From assembly GCA_028023455.1 (NCBI GenBank), contig JAQFVV010006203.1:6356821-6420820 (forward strand): a stretch of DNA of 64,000 nucleotides, written 5' to 3'. A model generated the notes under the pieces. It had not been told where the DNA came from. It searched no databases and saw nothing but the letters and a program-made list of their open reading frames with translations. Shown here one piece after another: positions 62,645-64,000 of the stretch; position 1 is the first letter of the stretch, and each line of letters opens with the position of its first letter. The translations under genes were made by a program, and so were the position numbers. The stretch comes from Epiperipatus broadwayi (taxonomy: Eukaryota; Onychophora; Udeonychophora; Euonychophora; Peripatidae).

Positions 62645-64000
62645 TTATTGTCATTATTTTATGTAAAAAAGAAAAAAGTAATTGTGAGTTTAACACAGAT
62701 AAGTTTATTGAATTGTTCATCATATAAAATAATTATATTAAAATTAGTTACCTTATTATAGAAATAATTCATAATTTAGTGAAATAAATGATAAGAATTT
62801 ATTTGGTCAATAGATAACACATGATGCCATATCTATTTTTTGTGATTGCATAAAGACAATTTGCAATATGCATATTAATCACAGCAAGAGAGTTGGCAGT
62901 AGCAGCAATAACTGATAATAATGTAAAAAAAAAAGTATTTGAATATGTTCCCAATTATTGTAATTTTTGAAATAATAAGTTATATATATTTTTAATACAA
63001 TTTTTAATTAAATAAAATTTGACAGACATAGGGCCCAATTTGGTGTAATCCGCTCATATTCAGCTAAGCATATAAAATAAAAAAAAACTTTATAAAAGAT
63101 TTTCCTAATATGGTTATCTTATATTTATAATTATTTTAACTTATATTTTTTCAATATAGATTATTTTATTTTCAATAACTTGAATATCTCATAATTATAT
63201 ATTTTTCCAATTTAAAAATTAATAAATTAAAAAAATTGTTTTAAACTTTCTCTATGCCTTCAACTACAGAATTTATTAGAAAATGTTTTTATTATTAAAT
63301 TTATTTTAATAGAAATTCAATAATATTTTTTTATTGTTTATGTTTATTTTACAATTATTATCATTAAATATATTGTATTGAGGTACATTGTTATCTAACT
63401 AATATTTTATAAATCTGGTTTTTTTTTAAAAAAATAAAAATTGAAAGAATAAATTTAAAACTAAAGAGTAGGTTGGGGGGGGGGGGGTTATTATTAAAGA
63501 AAAATAAATAATAAATGCTTTAAAAGAGGATAAGATTTTTTTTATTTAAAAAAAGAAAAAAAATCTTATAAAACAAAAATGATTTAATATTATTTTGATT
63601 AATTTGTAATAAAAAATAATAAAGAAAATTCATTTTGTTTTAAAATAAAACAATTAAATGTGTGTGCGTGTGTGTGAAAGTTTTAAAGAAAAAAAAATAG
63701 AAGCCCAATCAAAATGAAGCAAAGGACAGTTATTTCATGAGATAATAGACGCTGTAGTTAATAAAAAATTTCCATTGTTTAAACAGTTTAAATATCTCAA
63801 CATTTATTATTATGGAATTATTGTCATTATTTTTACATTTTTAAAAATATTTCTTGAAGCTATAGATATAACAATTATATAAATTGTTATGTCTCCCGAT
63901 ACAATGTGCTGTTAAATCATCACATTGTACAGTCAACTGGAGCTTTCTTAATTCGGAGGGAACCATGTTCGAATAAAGCAAGTAAAATAGCGGAGTGTGT
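62645..64000. other. AT-rich non-coding stretch at the right edge
   Basis: No exon or element recognised. Contains a run of 13 G (63,475-63,487) and a TG-rich microsatellite (63,660-63,676). Confidence 0.5.

Noticed and set aside
58650-64000. A third TRMT112 exon inside the window
   Set aside because: I read the plus strand for the conserved C-terminal block (CPESGRxFPI, IPNML) and did not find it; a very diverged exon could still have been missed.

Overview
The window looks like AT-rich nuclear DNA from an animal, most likely an invertebrate. Three things point that way: a spliced eukaryotic gene with GT-AG introns, a dense load of decayed LINE, Penelope-like, hAT, LTR and SINE relics, and no bacterial-style coding density. 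I cannot name the phylum. A SPIN-like hAT element and Penelope/hammerhead repeats occur in several invertebrate groups.

The only host gene I can identify is TRMT112 on the + strand. Exon 1 (29,963-30,040, 26 codons) and exon 2 (58,542-58,643, 34 codons) join in phase 0. They are separated by a 28.5 kb intron that holds most of the notable repeats. The rest of the protein (about 65 residues) was not found and probably lies beyond the right edge.

Layout: 1-4.5 kb, AT-rich with a Penelope-like relic. 4.5-8.1 kb, an inverse-strand RTE-type LINE split by a foldback repeat whose arms each carry a hammerhead-like motif. 8-29.9 kb, mostly non-coding, with possible receptor relics, a second Penelope relic, a SPIN-like hAT MITE, hammerhead-bearing repeats, a possible 1 kb LTR and an array of primer-binding-site-like units. 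30-58.5 kb, intron 1: a 250 bp palindrome with one hammerhead per strand, a dimeric hammerhead repeat broken by a tRNA-derived SINE, two abutting partial copies of one LINE, a 6.5 kb near-perfect palindrome with tandem subrepeats, a third LINE fragment and RTE fragments. 58.6-64 kb, intron 2 or beyond: a decayed hAT transposase and a clean tandem dimer of hammerhead-bearing units.

The strongest unexpected signal is a set of at least three hammerhead ribozyme classes (CUGANGA, stem II, GAAA, NUH triplet, closing stem I) in dispersed dimeric or palindromic repeats, consistent with retrozyme or Penelope-derived elements. Two tandem copies near 62.0 and 62.5 kb show a compensatory C-G to U-A change in stem I. 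All calls are by eye; no searches or folding programs were run.
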